A stretch of 64,000 nt of DNA from NCBI GenBank assembly GCA_900550475.1, contig URSA01000003.1, forward strand, positions 1 to 64,000, in the 5' to 3' direction. Shown piece by piece: positions 34,254 to 42,844 of this stretch (its first letter is position 1; each line of letters opens with the position of its first letter). This stretch comes from an uncultured Lachnospiraceae bacterium. GTDB taxonomy: Bacteria > Bacillota > Clostridia > Lachnospirales > Lachnospiraceae. Both the position numbers and the translations under genes were made by a program. A model generated the notes under the pieces. It did not search any database. It worked only from the letters and a program-made list of their open reading frames with translations, and was not told the origin of the DNA.

Positions 34254-35177
34254 ATGCGGAAAAAGAAAAAACTGACTCTTCTCCAAAAACGAAGCCTCAT
34301 GGGATACCTGTTCATACTGCCATGGCTGGTGGGATTCATTCTCTTCTATGTCAGATCCCTGATTCTGACAGGACAGTTTGCTTTTTCCAACATGACGGTG
34401 GATACCATACACGGTGGTTACACGCTGGAGTGGGTCGGACTTGACAATTTCATCTACGCTTTCCGGGTACACGGTTCCTTCAAACAGGTACTGACCGAGT
34501 CCGTGATGGGAATGCTGGTCGATGTGCCGTTAATCATTTTCTTCAGCTTGTTTATGGCGATGCTGCTGAACCAGAAGTTCAAAGGCAGGGCGGTGGTGAG
34601 AGCAATCTTCTTCCTGCCCGTGATCTTAAACTCAGGTGCAATCACGGCAGCCATGGATCTGTCCGCACAGATGATGTCAGGCGGTATTGCCACACAGGCA
34701 GCGGAGGTGACGGCGACGGCGGGTACGACCATCGCGTTTGATATCGACTACCTGATCGACATGTTTATGAGCTTGGGACTTCCGGCGACCATCATGGACT
34801 ACATTGTGGAAGCCGTGGCGAGAATCAATGACATCATTTCCGCGTCCGGCGTACAGATCATCATTTTCATTGCCGCACTGCAGTCCATTCCGGGCTCCAT
34901 GTACGAGGTGGCAAAGATCGAGGGCGCTACCGGATATGAGACCTTCTGGAAGGTAACCTTCCCCATGGTAATGCCCCATATCATCACCAACGTGGTTTAC
35001 ACCATTGTTGACAGCTTCACGGAGAGTGATGTGGTGGATCTGGCGTACACGGTGGCATTTGACCAGTTCAATTACGGACTGAGCTCCGTATTCAGTTTGG
35101 TCAGCACGGTTGTTACCTGCGTGATACTGGTTCTTGTCTGCGGATGGATTCAGAAGCGGACATTCTACTACAATTAG
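34254..35177 (+). CDS. Carbohydrate ABC permease, MalF/UgpA-like (transporter 2)
   Basis: 307 residues, six membrane helices, the first at about 17-38 (LMGYLFILPWLVGFILFYV). A somewhat long segment lies between about 135 and 200, rich in Ala/Thr. The EAA loop is recognisable at about 220-240 (EVAKIEGATGYETFWKVTFP). Its start codon immediately follows the stop of the DUF5696 gene with no gap, so it is probably translated by coupling. It pairs with the next permease and the binding protein at 38074. No ATPase lies nearby. Confidence 0.9.
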   Translation: MRKKKKLTLLQKRSLMGYLFILPWLVGFILFYVRSLILTGQFAFSNMTVDTIHGGYTLEWVGLDNFIYAFRVHGSFKQVLTESVMGMLVDVPLIIFFSLFMAMLLNQKFKGRAVVRAIFFLPVILNSGAITAAMDLSAQMMSGGIATQAAEVTATAGTTIAFDIDYLIDMFMSLGLPATIMDYIVEAVARINDIISASGVQIIIFIAALQSIPGSMYEVAKIEGATGYETFWKVTFPMVMPHIITNVVYTIVDSFTESDVVDLAYTVAFDQFNYGLSSVFSLVSTVVTCVILVLVCGWIQKRTFYYN

Positions 35178-35194
35178 GAAAGGAGAGGAATGCA

Positions 35195-36163
35195 ATGGAA
35201 AAGGTCTTAAAATTGAAGGCAATATTTCAGGATCCGGATCAGACCAGGAGTATGCTGAACAGTATTAAGAATTTTCTGCTGACCGTGCTTCGCATTGCGA
35301 TCATCATCGGTGTCAGCTATGTGATTCTTTCTCCTGTGATCGGATTGATCGTCAACTCCATCTCCTCCAACAAGGATGCCTACGACCCCATGGTCTTTGT
35401 GCTCCCGAAGTTCCCGACGTTTGAGAAATACGCGCTGGTGTTGAAGAGAATGGATTACTTCCCTACCATAGCGAGAGATCTTCTGTATACGATCAGCTTA
35501 ACGCTCTTGGAGCTGCTTGTCTGCTCCATGGTAGGATACGGTTTTGCAAGATTTAATTTCCCGTTCAAGAATGTTTTGTTTGCCTGCGTGGTGATCATGA
35601 TCGTAATTCCTTCTCACACCATCATGCTTCCGCTTTACATGACCTTCAAGAACTTTGATCCCTTTGGTCTGGTCAGTGCCATAAAGGGCACATCGGGACT
35701 GATGGGTACCGTGATCCCCATGTACGCCATGACGCTTTTAGGCTGTGGCGTCAGGTCGGGATTGTACATTTACATTTTTAATCAGTTCTTCCGCGGACTG
35801 CCCAAGGAAATCGAGGAGGCGGCTTTCGTGGATGGGGCAGGCGTTTGGTACACCTATTTCAGGATCATGTTACGCAACGCTATGCCGGCTGTTATCACCG
35901 TGGCGGTGTTCTCCATGGTATGGCAGTTCAATGATACTTTTTATGCGAAGTTATTTCTGATCAGCGAGAATGTGGTGATCAGTAAGAAGATAGCGACACT
36001 GCAGGCAGTCATTGCAAACAATGACAAGATTCTGGACCTTCCGATCCAGGAGCTCTACTTGGATGCCGGCATCATACTTGTGATTCTTCCCATCCTGATT
36101 ATCTATCTTGTGCTTCAGAAATACTTTATAGAGGGCGTGGAGAGAAGTGGTATCGTAGGATAG
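35195..36163 (+). CDS. Carbohydrate ABC permease, MalG/UgpE-like (transporter 2)
   Basis: 322 residues from ATG 35195, preferred over an in-frame start at 35144 because GGAGAGGA lies just before it and the earlier start would overlap the upstream gene. Six membrane helices; the first at about 25-50 (IIIGVSYVILSPVIGLIVNS), then the MalG-type segment with SKNKDAYDP-like loop (SNKDAYDPMVFVLPKFP). The EAA loop is at about 207-227 (EEAAFVDGAGVWYTYFRIML). It forms the second importer of the locus with the permease before it. A lipoprotein with three near-identical repeats and then the binding protein follow. Confidence 0.9.
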   Translation: MEKVLKLKAIFQDPDQTRSMLNSIKNFLLTVLRIAIIIGVSYVILSPVIGLIVNSISSNKDAYDPMVFVLPKFPTFEKYALVLKRMDYFPTIARDLLYTISLTLLELLVCSMVGYGFARFNFPFKNVLFACVVIMIVIPSHTIMLPLYMTFKNFDPFGLVSAIKGTSGLMGTVIPMYAMTLLGCGVRSGLYIYIFNQFFRGLPKEIEEAAFVDGAGVWYTYFRIMLRNAMPAVITVAVFSMVWQFNDTFYAKLFLISENVVISKKIATLQAVIANNDKILDLPIQELYLDAGIILVILPILIIYLVLQKYFIEGVERSGIVG

Positions 36164-36216
36164 GTCTCTCCGCAGAATCATCAACTTTTAAACTAAAAAA
36201 AGGAGGATTGAAAAAG

Positions 36217-38049
36217 TTGAAAAAGCAAAAAGTTTTATCCTGCCTTCTGGCAGGAGTCATGGCTCTGTCCATGACAGCATGCGGCAATGACGCAGCGACT
36301 TCCAATACGGAAACGGGCGCAACCACACCGGAGACCACGCCGGCACCTGTTGTAGAGGAAGAAGCAAGCATTGATTTCGAGGACGGCAACATGGGCTTTG
36401 TGGCGCCGTACATGGTTCCGGCGAATGCGGCTGAGATTGAAATGGCAGTCGTAGACTACAACGGAAGCAAGGCACTGCAGGTAAAGAATCTGACTGGAAA
36501 AGTTCCGTTTGTCGGAATTGATGCTACCAGCCTTTTGGGGGCAGATGTGGCAAAAGTTGCCTCTGTAGAAATGTCCATTGGTGTTACCTATGACAATGGA
36601 AAATTCAGCGCTACTTCAGGTCAAATTTTGGCGTGGAGCGGCGAAGATTTGATCGAAAGCGCCGATGATTGGAGCGTATATCTGGAGAGCGCAAACCCGA
36701 AGAAAGCAGTGGCTACTCTGGATGCAGGTGAAGAGTTTGTTGCGGACGCAGGAAATATTTTTATTGTCAATCTGAACACAGACAACGGTGTGAGTGAGGG
36801 AAATGGAAATGCCACCCTTTACATTGACAACATTCGTTTCCTGGATGCATCCGGTAATCTGTTAAAGGCAGATTCTTCCGTTGCCTTTGCAGCACCGAAA
36901 GGATTTGAAAATACGGGAAAAGATTACTCTAATCTTTGTGCATTAAGCGGAGCAGTAAACTTTGAAGGCTTTGCATGTACGGGAGAAGGCTGGGTACAGA
37001 ACGGTTTTGACATGTCTCAGGAAATTATTGATGCACTGGTTCCCGGATCAGTGGTTGAAATTGAGTATACCAGTGACAGCGGTGACATGTGGATTGTAAT
37101 GCCGGATAGTGCAGCAGGTTGGATGAGAGTAGGCGACAATGGTGGTGCATACATAAATGATTCTAAGAATGTTGCACAGATCACCTATGAACAGATTGCA
37201 GCACTTTGTGGGGATGATGTTTCTACATGGGGTGCAAGAATGCAATGCGAAGCTTCAGGCGCATGGGAAGTATATTCCGTAAAGGTGGGTCAAAAGACTC
37301 CTGTTTATGCCGTATCAAACGCAGTGGAATTTGAAGGTTTTGCATGCAAGGGAGATGGCTGGGTACAGAACGGTTTTGACATGCCTCAGGAAATCATTGG
37401 TGCATTGGTTCCCGGTTCGGTGGTTGAGATTGCGTATACCAGTGAAAGCGGCAAAATGTGGGTTGTAATGCCGGATAGTGCAGCAGGCTGGATGAGAGTC
37501 GGTGACGGAAATAACGGCACGGCAGCATGTGTTGACGGAAAGGCATATATCACCTATGAGCAAATTGCAGAATTTTGTGGGGATGATGTTTCTACATGGG
37601 GCGCAAGATTACAGTGTGAATCTGATTCCGCATGGGAGGTATACTCCGTGAGAGTTGGAACTGCAAGTGAGATGAAGATGACGAATCACCTTGTGAACTT
37701 TGAAGGCTTTGCATGCACAGGGGAAGGCTGGGTACAGAACGGCTTCGAAATGCCTCAGGAAGTTATTGATGCGTTGACACCCGGTGCAGTTGTAGCCATC
37801 AAGTATACCAGCGAAAGCGGTAAAATGTGGGTTGTAATGCCGGATAGTGCAGCAGGTTGGATGAGAGTCGGCGACGGAAACAACGGCACGGCAGCATGTG
37901 ACGGAAATGTATGCCAGGTGACTTATGAGCAGATAGCTGAATTCTGCGGAGATGACGTTTCTACATGGGGTGCGAGACTGCAATGTGAATCCGATTCTGC
38001 ATGGGAAGTATACAGCGTAGCAGTAGGTCAGACGCCTGTTGAAGAGTAA
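36217..38049 (+). CDS. Surface lipoprotein with three 123-residue repeats, carbohydrate-binding-like
   Basis: About 610 residues. There is no ATG; AGGAGG (36201-36206) leaves TTG 36208 too close, so TTG 36217 is taken as start. A lipobox (SMTACGN, Cys about 21) and a Thr/Glu linker are followed by a module at about 45-215 ending TLYIDNIRFLDASG, as in CBM11/27-type sandwiches. Three tandem repeats start at about 248, 371 and 494, exactly 123 residues apart. Each has GWVQNGF, MWxVMPDSAAGWMRVGD, GDDVSTWGAR and AWEVYSV. Several invariant Trp could stack on sugars. It sits between the permease and binding-protein genes of transporter 2. Glycan binding is inferred, not shown. Confidence 0.78.
   Translation: MKKQKVLSCLLAGVMALSMTACGNDAATSNTETGATTPETTPAPVVEEEASIDFEDGNMGFVAPYMVPANAAEIEMAVVDYNGSKALQVKNLTGKVPFVGIDATSLLGADVAKVASVEMSIGVTYDNGKFSATSGQILAWSGEDLIESADDWSVYLESANPKKAVATLDAGEEFVADAGNIFIVNLNTDNGVSEGNGNATLYIDNIRFLDASGNLLKADSSVAFAAPKGFENTGKDYSNLCALSGAVNFEGFACTGEGWVQNGFDMSQEIIDALVPGSVVEIEYTSDSGDMWIVMPDSAAGWMRVGDNGGAYINDSKNVAQITYEQIAALCGDDVSTWGARMQCEASGAWEVYSVKVGQKTPVYAVSNAVEFEGFACKGDGWVQNGFDMPQEIIGALVPGSVVEIAYTSESGKMWVVMPDSAAGWMRVGDGNNGTAACVDGKAYITYEQIAEFCGDDVSTWGARLQCESDSAWEVYSVRVGTASEMKMTNHLVNFEGFACTGEGWVQNGFEMPQEVIDALTPGAVVAIKYTSESGKMWVVMPDSAAGWMRVGDGNNGTAACDGNVCQVTYEQIAEFCGDDVSTWGARLQCESDSAWEVYSVAVGQTPVEE
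36958..38049 (+). repeat. Three in-frame tandem DNA repeats of 369-bp period
   Basis: Copies begin at 36958, 37327 and 37696, each exactly 369 bases apart and encoding 123 residues; the last lacks its linker. Copies 2 and 3 share long identical stretches (for example around 37462-37520 and 37837-37890), suggesting recent duplication or gene conversion. Confidence 0.85.
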
Positions 38050-38073
38050 TCAGTTTAAGGAGGACAAGAAAGA

Positions 38074-39540
38074 ATGAAAAATCTTAAGAAGTTTTTAGCC
38101 CTGGGACTGGCAGCTGCAATGACCCTTTCCATGGCTGCATGCGGCAAGGGTGGCGCCACCACCGGCGGAAACAGCGGAAACAACGCATCCGCTACCAATG
38201 ATGATATCAGCCTCGGTACATGGTGGGTACAGTACTATGACAGCACCCAGGCACTGGAAGATGCACCGGACTGGCAGTCCAATCAGGATGCAGAGGGAGA
38301 CAGCGCCGAGACGCTGGAGACCAAGGCATTCAACCGTGAAATTGCACAGATGAAGTACGCAAATGTTGACAAGATCGAGCAGAAGTACGGCGTAACCTTC
38401 CACTGGGATAACCTGACTTATGCAGGTGTAAAGGAGTCCATCAACACCTCCATCCTGGCAGGAAGCCCTGACTGCGATCTCTATCTGGTAGACGCAGGTA
38501 TGGCTCTTCCCGCACAGATGAACGGTCTGGCGCTTGACTTAAAGACCGTGCTTCCCGAGGATGCAGACGTATTCAACGAGCAGAAGATCATTTCTTATCT
38601 GGATATGGGCGACGGCAAGGTATGTATCCTGATGCGTCAGGAAGCTCAGAAGCAGGTTGAGGCAACCTATCCTCTCGGCTTCAATATGCAGATGCTGGCA
38701 GACAATAATCTGGAAGATCCCAGAGATCTGTACGAGCGCGGCGAGTGGACCTGGGATAAGTTCATCGAGTACTGCAAGGCACTGACACAGGATACCGACG
38801 GCGACGGCCAGATCGACCAGTACGGCTACTGCGGATATGAGGTTGAGACTCTTGAGCAGCTTGTGATGAGCAACGGCGCAAACATCGCTTCCGGTGAGAC
38901 AGAGACCCTGTCCTCCGCAGGCGTTGCAGAGGCTCTTCAGATGATGTCCGATATGTACAATGTTTACAATGTATGCTATCCTTACGATTTTGAAGGCACC
39001 CCCTCCGATAGCATGAGAAATCAGTATACCGAGGGCAACATCGGCTTCTTCCCCATCGCAGCATGGATCGCATCCGGCAACGGCGACTACGATTACGACG
39101 GAAGTAAGGGAGCAACCCTTCCGTTCGATACCGCATACGTTCGCTGGCCGGTCGGACCTTCCGGCAACAAGGATTCCAACGCAGGCAAGAACCTGACCGC
39201 AGGTGAGTTCTACATCATCCCTGCAGGTGTTGTGGAGCCTGAGAAGGTTTACAACGTACTTTACGATATGTGGAACTGGTTCGACGGCGACACCTCCATC
39301 CGTGACGACAAGAAGGCTCTGAACTGGTGGTACGGCGTAACCGCTAAGACTGAGGAGCTGCAGAATGCAAACTTCGACGTTATGAAGGATTGCGGTGCAA
39401 ACACCACATTTGACCTTTGGAACAGCATGGGCTTCGACTACGATCTGCAGTCCCTGATCAAGGGCGAGACCACTCCCGCACAGTTCCAGGAGACCTACAA
39501 GCAGCAGGTACAGGACGGCCTGGACGCATTCTATAAGTAA
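38074..39540 (+). CDS. Family-1 sugar-binding lipoprotein of transporter 2
   Basis: 488 residues. The signal ends at the lipobox SMAACGK (Cys about 23), so it is anchored at the membrane. The body is an SBP_bac_1 type protein (SLGTWWVQYYDST near the start, LAGSPDCDLYLVDAG at about 128-142, and repeated aromatic segments such as RGEWTWDKFIEYCKAL and YDMWNWFDG). It would bind oligosaccharides for the permeases at 34254 and 35195. It lies just before the GH130 mannoside phosphorylase, so manno- or glucomanno-oligosaccharides are the likely ligands. Codons look strongly biased toward preferred ones, suggesting high expression. A GC-rich hairpin follows. Confidence 0.9.
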   Translation: MKNLKKFLALGLAAAMTLSMAACGKGGATTGGNSGNNASATNDDISLGTWWVQYYDSTQALEDAPDWQSNQDAEGDSAETLETKAFNREIAQMKYANVDKIEQKYGVTFHWDNLTYAGVKESINTSILAGSPDCDLYLVDAGMALPAQMNGLALDLKTVLPEDADVFNEQKIISYLDMGDGKVCILMRQEAQKQVEATYPLGFNMQMLADNNLEDPRDLYERGEWTWDKFIEYCKALTQDTDGDGQIDQYGYCGYEVETLEQLVMSNGANIASGETETLSSAGVAEALQMMSDMYNVYNVCYPYDFEGTPSDSMRNQYTEGNIGFFPIAAWIASGNGDYDYDGSKGATLPFDTAYVRWPVGPSGNKDSNAGKNLTAGEFYIIPAGVVEPEKVYNVLYDMWNWFDGDTSIRDDKKALNWWYGVTAKTEELQNANFDVMKDCGANTTFDLWNSMGFDYDLQSLIKGETTPAQFQETYKQQVQDGLDAFYK

Positions 39541-39560
39541 AATATCATGTAAGATAAGCG

Positions 39561-39582
39561 CCGGGGCGGCGAGCCGCCCCGG
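39561..39582 (+). repeat. GC-rich intercistronic hairpin after the binding-protein gene
   Basis: CCGGGGCGGC and GCCGCCCCGG form a perfect 10-pair stem around GA. There is no T-run, and a ribosome site with GGAGG for the next gene lies downstream. It probably stabilises the abundant binding-protein mRNA or reduces read-through. Confidence 0.6.
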
Positions 39583-39606
39583 TGATCAGGCAGAACGGAG
39601 GACTAT

Positions 39607-40629
39607 ATGAGTGAAATTAAGATGATTGCCCCGGCAGTACCCAACGTACCCTGGCAGGAGAAACCGGAAGGCTTGAAGGGTGCTCCGGTATGGAGATATA
39701 CGGAGAATCCCATCATCGGCAGAAATCCCGTGGAGGGTGTGGCGCGTATTTTCAACAGCGCGGTAATGCCTTACGGGGACGGATTCATCGGCGTGTTCCG
39801 CGGAGAGCAGACAAACGGTATTCCTTATATCTATCTTGGAAGAAGCAAGGATGCAATCCACTGGGACTTCGACAAGGATAAGATTCCTTTCGTAGATGAA
39901 GAGGGCAAGCCTTTTATGCCGATCTACGCATATGATCCCAGACTGGTAAAGGTGGAGGACACCTACTACATCATCTGGTGTCAGGATTTCTACGGCGCAG
40001 CAATCGGTATGGCAAAGACCCAGGATTTCAAGACTTTTGTGAGGGTGGAAAACCCGTTCCTGCCCTTTAACCGCAATGCAGTGCTGTTCCCCAGAAAGAT
40101 CAACGGAAACTTCTGCATGCTGAGCAGACCGTCCGACAGCGGACATACACCTTTCGGCGATATTTTCATCAGTGAGAGCCCTGACCTTGTATACTGGGGC
40201 AAGCACAGACATGTGATGGGAAGAGGAAACGAGTGGTGGGAGTCCTTGAAGATCGGCGGCGGTGCAGCTCCCATTGAGACGACAGAGGGCTGGCTTTTGT
40301 TCTACCACGGCGTAAGCGGAACCTGCAACGGTTATGTTTACAGCATCGGCGGAGCAATTCTGGATCTTGAGAATCCTTCCATTGTGAAGTATCGCTGCGA
40401 GACCTTCCTGCTGACGCCGGAAGAGTGGTACGAGGAGAGAGGTTTTGTTCCCAACGTAACCTTCCCCTGCGCAACCATTCACGATCCGGAGTCCGGAAAG
40501 ATCGCAATTTACTATGGTGCGGCAGACAGCTATGTCGGCCTTGCATTCACGAAGTTTGACGAGATTGTTGCTTACATCAAGGAGCACAGTGTCGTGACAG
40601 GTGCCGATACGGAAATCGGCAGAAGATAA
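39607..40629 (+). CDS. GH130_2-type beta-1,4-mannooligosaccharide phosphorylase
   Basis: 340 residues, cytoplasmic, five-bladed propeller family GH130. Characteristic segments are RNPVEGVARIFNSAV, the catalytic Asp110 in YAYDPRL, FLPFNRNAVLFPRKI, SRPSDSGHTPFGDIF and LLFYHGVSGTCNGYVYSIG. The length and opening resemble Ruminococcus albus RaMP2 and Roseburia GH130_2, which phosphorolyse beta-1,4-mannooligosaccharides to mannose-1-phosphate. It follows the binding-protein gene after a hairpin, with GGAGG just before ATG. The exact chain-length preference cannot be told from sequence. Confidence 0.9.
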   Translation: MSEIKMIAPAVPNVPWQEKPEGLKGAPVWRYTENPIIGRNPVEGVARIFNSAVMPYGDGFIGVFRGEQTNGIPYIYLGRSKDAIHWDFDKDKIPFVDEEGKPFMPIYAYDPRLVKVEDTYYIIWCQDFYGAAIGMAKTQDFKTFVRVENPFLPFNRNAVLFPRKINGNFCMLSRPSDSGHTPFGDIFISESPDLVYWGKHRHVMGRGNEWWESLKIGGGAAPIETTEGWLLFYHGVSGTCNGYVYSIGGAILDLENPSIVKYRCETFLLTPEEWYEERGFVPNVTFPCATIHDPESGKIAIYYGAADSYVGLAFTKFDEIVAYIKEHSVVTGADTEIGRR

Positions 40630-40634
40630 TCAAT

Positions 40635-40661
40635 TGTGGGAGATGGTAAGCATCTCCCACA
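40635..40661 (+). repeat. Intercistronic hairpin after GH130_2
   Basis: TGTGGGAGATG and CATCTCCCACA form an 11-pair perfect stem around GTAAG. No T-run follows, so it is more likely an mRNA stability or processing element than a full terminator. Confidence 0.55.
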
Positions 40662-40700
40662 GTTCTATCAGAATACAGACAGCAATATGAGGGAAGCGTT

Positions 40701-41765
40701 ATGAATGAGAATGAAAAGGTGATATTACCTTCCAACGCCGCATTTGTATACAGCGGCCGCATTGATTTTACGGAGAAAGAGGCTCCTGTTCTGGTATTTC
40801 CCTGCACAAGCATCCGCTTTGTGATGAGTGGGAAAACCGGCAGGATTCAGATAGAAAACAGACATGTATGGAATGAAAACTCACTTGGAATTTTAGTGGA
40901 CGGCGAACATAAGGGCAGGATGGTTCTGCCGGATTCGGGCAGGGCGGAACTGGATTTTTCCGGGTATCTGGACGGCGCGGAGCATGAGATCACAATCTTC
41001 AAGAGACAGGACGGCTGCCACTATGTGACCTTCTTCGGACTGGTTGTGGAGAAGGATGCCGTGGTGAAGCGTGCGGCGGAAAATCCGGCGCGGCGGATCG
41101 AGGTGTACGGGGATTCCGTGTCGGCGGGAGAGGTTTCCGAAGCCGTGGACTACGTGGGAAAGCAGGATCCTGAGCACAACGGTCAGTATTCCAACAGCTA
41201 CTATTCCTATTCGTGGACCTGTGCCAGAAAGCTGCATGCCGAGATCCACGACATTGCGCAGGGAGGAATTTCCCTGTTTGACAAGGAAGGCTATTTTGCA
41301 GGCCCCGATTATGTGGGCATGCTGTCCTGCTTTGATAAAATTGAGTACAATCCCCAGCTCGGGGAAGTGAAGGAGTGGGATTTTTCGCAGTACATTCCCC
41401 ATGTGGTCATCATTGCCATCGGGCAGAATGACGCAAACCCTGTCAACTATATGGCGGAGGACTATGGCGGGGAGCATGCCGCTTTCTGGAGAGCGGAGTA
41501 CGGCAGGTTTGTAAAGACGCTGCGGGAGAGATATCCCCACGCCCATATCATACTGACCACCACGATTCTGGAGCACGATCCCGCATGGGACAGGGCGATT
41601 GACGAGGTGGCGCAGCATTCGGGGGATGAAAAGGTACACCATTTCTTATACAGCAGAAACGGCTGCGGCACACCGGGACATATCAGGATCCCGGAGGCGG
41701 AGGAGATGGCACAGGAGCTGTCAGCGTTCATTGACAGCCTTGGAGAAGAAGTGTGGAATGCGTAG
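40701..41765 (+). CDS. CE2 family acetylesterase (cytoplasmic)
   Basis: 354 residues without signal peptide. The N-terminal jelly-roll domain (about 1-115: FPCTSIRFVMSG, LGILVDGEH, HEITIFKRQ) precedes an SGNH domain with nucleophile Ser139 in VYGDSVSAGE, the AQGGISLF block, IGQNDANPVNY, and the His-bearing GTPGHIRIPEAEEMA near the end. This order of jelly roll then SGNH is the CE2 plan; Roseburia CE2 removes 3-, 4- and 6-O-acetyls from mannooligosaccharides. With the CE17 at 45227 it would fully deacetylate imported oligosaccharides so that the phosphorylases can act. Deacetylation is inferred from family and context. Confidence 0.87.
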   Translation: MNENEKVILPSNAAFVYSGRIDFTEKEAPVLVFPCTSIRFVMSGKTGRIQIENRHVWNENSLGILVDGEHKGRMVLPDSGRAELDFSGYLDGAEHEITIFKRQDGCHYVTFFGLVVEKDAVVKRAAENPARRIEVYGDSVSAGEVSEAVDYVGKQDPEHNGQYSNSYYSYSWTCARKLHAEIHDIAQGGISLFDKEGYFAGPDYVGMLSCFDKIEYNPQLGEVKEWDFSQYIPHVVIIAIGQNDANPVNYMAEDYGGEHAAFWRAEYGRFVKTLRERYPHAHIILTTTILEHDPAWDRAIDEVAQHSGDEKVHHFLYSRNGCGTPGHIRIPEAEEMAQELSAFIDSLGEEVWNA

Positions 41766-41786
41766 GTAAATGGGTGGAGAGATAAC

Positions 41787-42821
41787 ATGGCTAAAATGAG
41801 AAAAGCCGTTAAGATGGCAGATATTGCAGATCGGCTGCAGGTCAGCACGGTGACGGTCTCCAAGGCATTGTCCGGACAGAAGGGTGTCAGCGAGGAGATG
41901 CGGGAGAAAATCAAGGAGCTGGCGGAACAGATGGGCTATAAGGCTCCGACAGCGTCCCGGGAGAAAAAAACATCGGGAAGCTACAATATCGGAGTGTTGA
42001 TTTCGGGAAGGTATCTGGAGAACCACGATTCCTTCTACTGGAGAGTGTATCAGGAGGTGGCGGAGCGCGCCATACAGAAAGAGTGTTTCTCCTTATTTGA
42101 GAGCGTCAGCGAGGAGATGGAGGAGAACAACCAGATGCCCCGGCTCCTGGAGGAGAGAAAGGTGGACGGGTTGATCGTGATCGGAAAACCCGGATATGCC
42201 TATTGTGATTTTTTAAAGAGAAGTACGGAGCTTCCGTTAGTGTTTGTGGATTTCTATGAGACGGCGGCGGATATGGACTGTTTTATTTCGGACGGCTTTT
42301 ACGGAACTTATCTGTTGACCAACTATCTGCTGGACAGAGGGCACAGGGAGATCGCCTATGTGGGGACACTCTTTGCAACGGAAAGTATCACCGACCGGTA
42401 TCTGGGATATGTGAAAGCCCTGATCGAGCACGGAATCAGACCAAAGGAAGAATATCTGATCCCCGACCGGGATGTGAACAGCGGTCTGCGGGATGATTAC
42501 GGCAGCTACCGCTTCCCGGAGAAGATGCCCACGGCCTTTGTATGCAACTGCGATTTCATTGCGGGACTGATCATCAAGGCGCTTCAGGAGAGAGGGCTCC
42601 GCGTGCCGGAGGATGTTTCGGTGGTAGGATATGACAATTACCTCTATCCGGGGCTGTGCGATGTGGGAATCACCACCTACGAGGTGGATGTGAAGGAGAT
42701 GGCAAAGGGCGCCATCAACACCCTGATCAAGAAAATGAACGGGGAACCCTATAAACACGGTATTCATATCGTGGAGGGACATCTTGTGGAAAAAGAGAGT
42801 GTGAGTACAAACAGCCGGTAA
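41787..42821 (+). CDS. LacI family transcriptional regulator
   Basis: 344 residues. The LacI helix-turn-helix and hinge lie at about 6-60 (VKMADIADRLQVSTVTVSKA, VSEEMREKIKELAEQMGYKA). The periplasmic-binding-like sensor domain follows, with VDGLIVIGKPGY, SDGFYGTYLLTNYLLDRGHR, VCNCDFIAGLIIKAL and EDVSVVGYDNYLYPGLCDVG. It lies inside the mannan operon, between the esterase and epimerase genes, and is the only regulator in the locus. It probably represses mannan genes until a mannoside is bound. Its operator is not identified; the inverted repeats in 22954-23352 are candidates. Confidence 0.92.
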   Translation: MAKMRKAVKMADIADRLQVSTVTVSKALSGQKGVSEEMREKIKELAEQMGYKAPTASREKKTSGSYNIGVLISGRYLENHDSFYWRVYQEVAERAIQKECFSLFESVSEEMEENNQMPRLLEERKVDGLIVIGKPGYAYCDFLKRSTELPLVFVDFYETAADMDCFISDGFYGTYLLTNYLLDRGHREIAYVGTLFATESITDRYLGYVKALIEHGIRPKEEYLIPDRDVNSGLRDDYGSYRFPEKMPTAFVCNCDFIAGLIIKALQERGLRVPEDVSVVGYDNYLYPGLCDVGITTYEVDVKEMAKGAINTLIKKMNGEPYKHGIHIVEGHLVEKESVSTNSR

Positions 42822-42844
42822 GGGCGGAAAAGGAGAGAAAGAAT

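Noticed and set aside
36958..38049. Three regular repeats considered as CRISPR or satellite
   Set aside because: The unit is 369 bases, wholly in frame and encodes a conserved 123-residue module, so it is a coding repeat.
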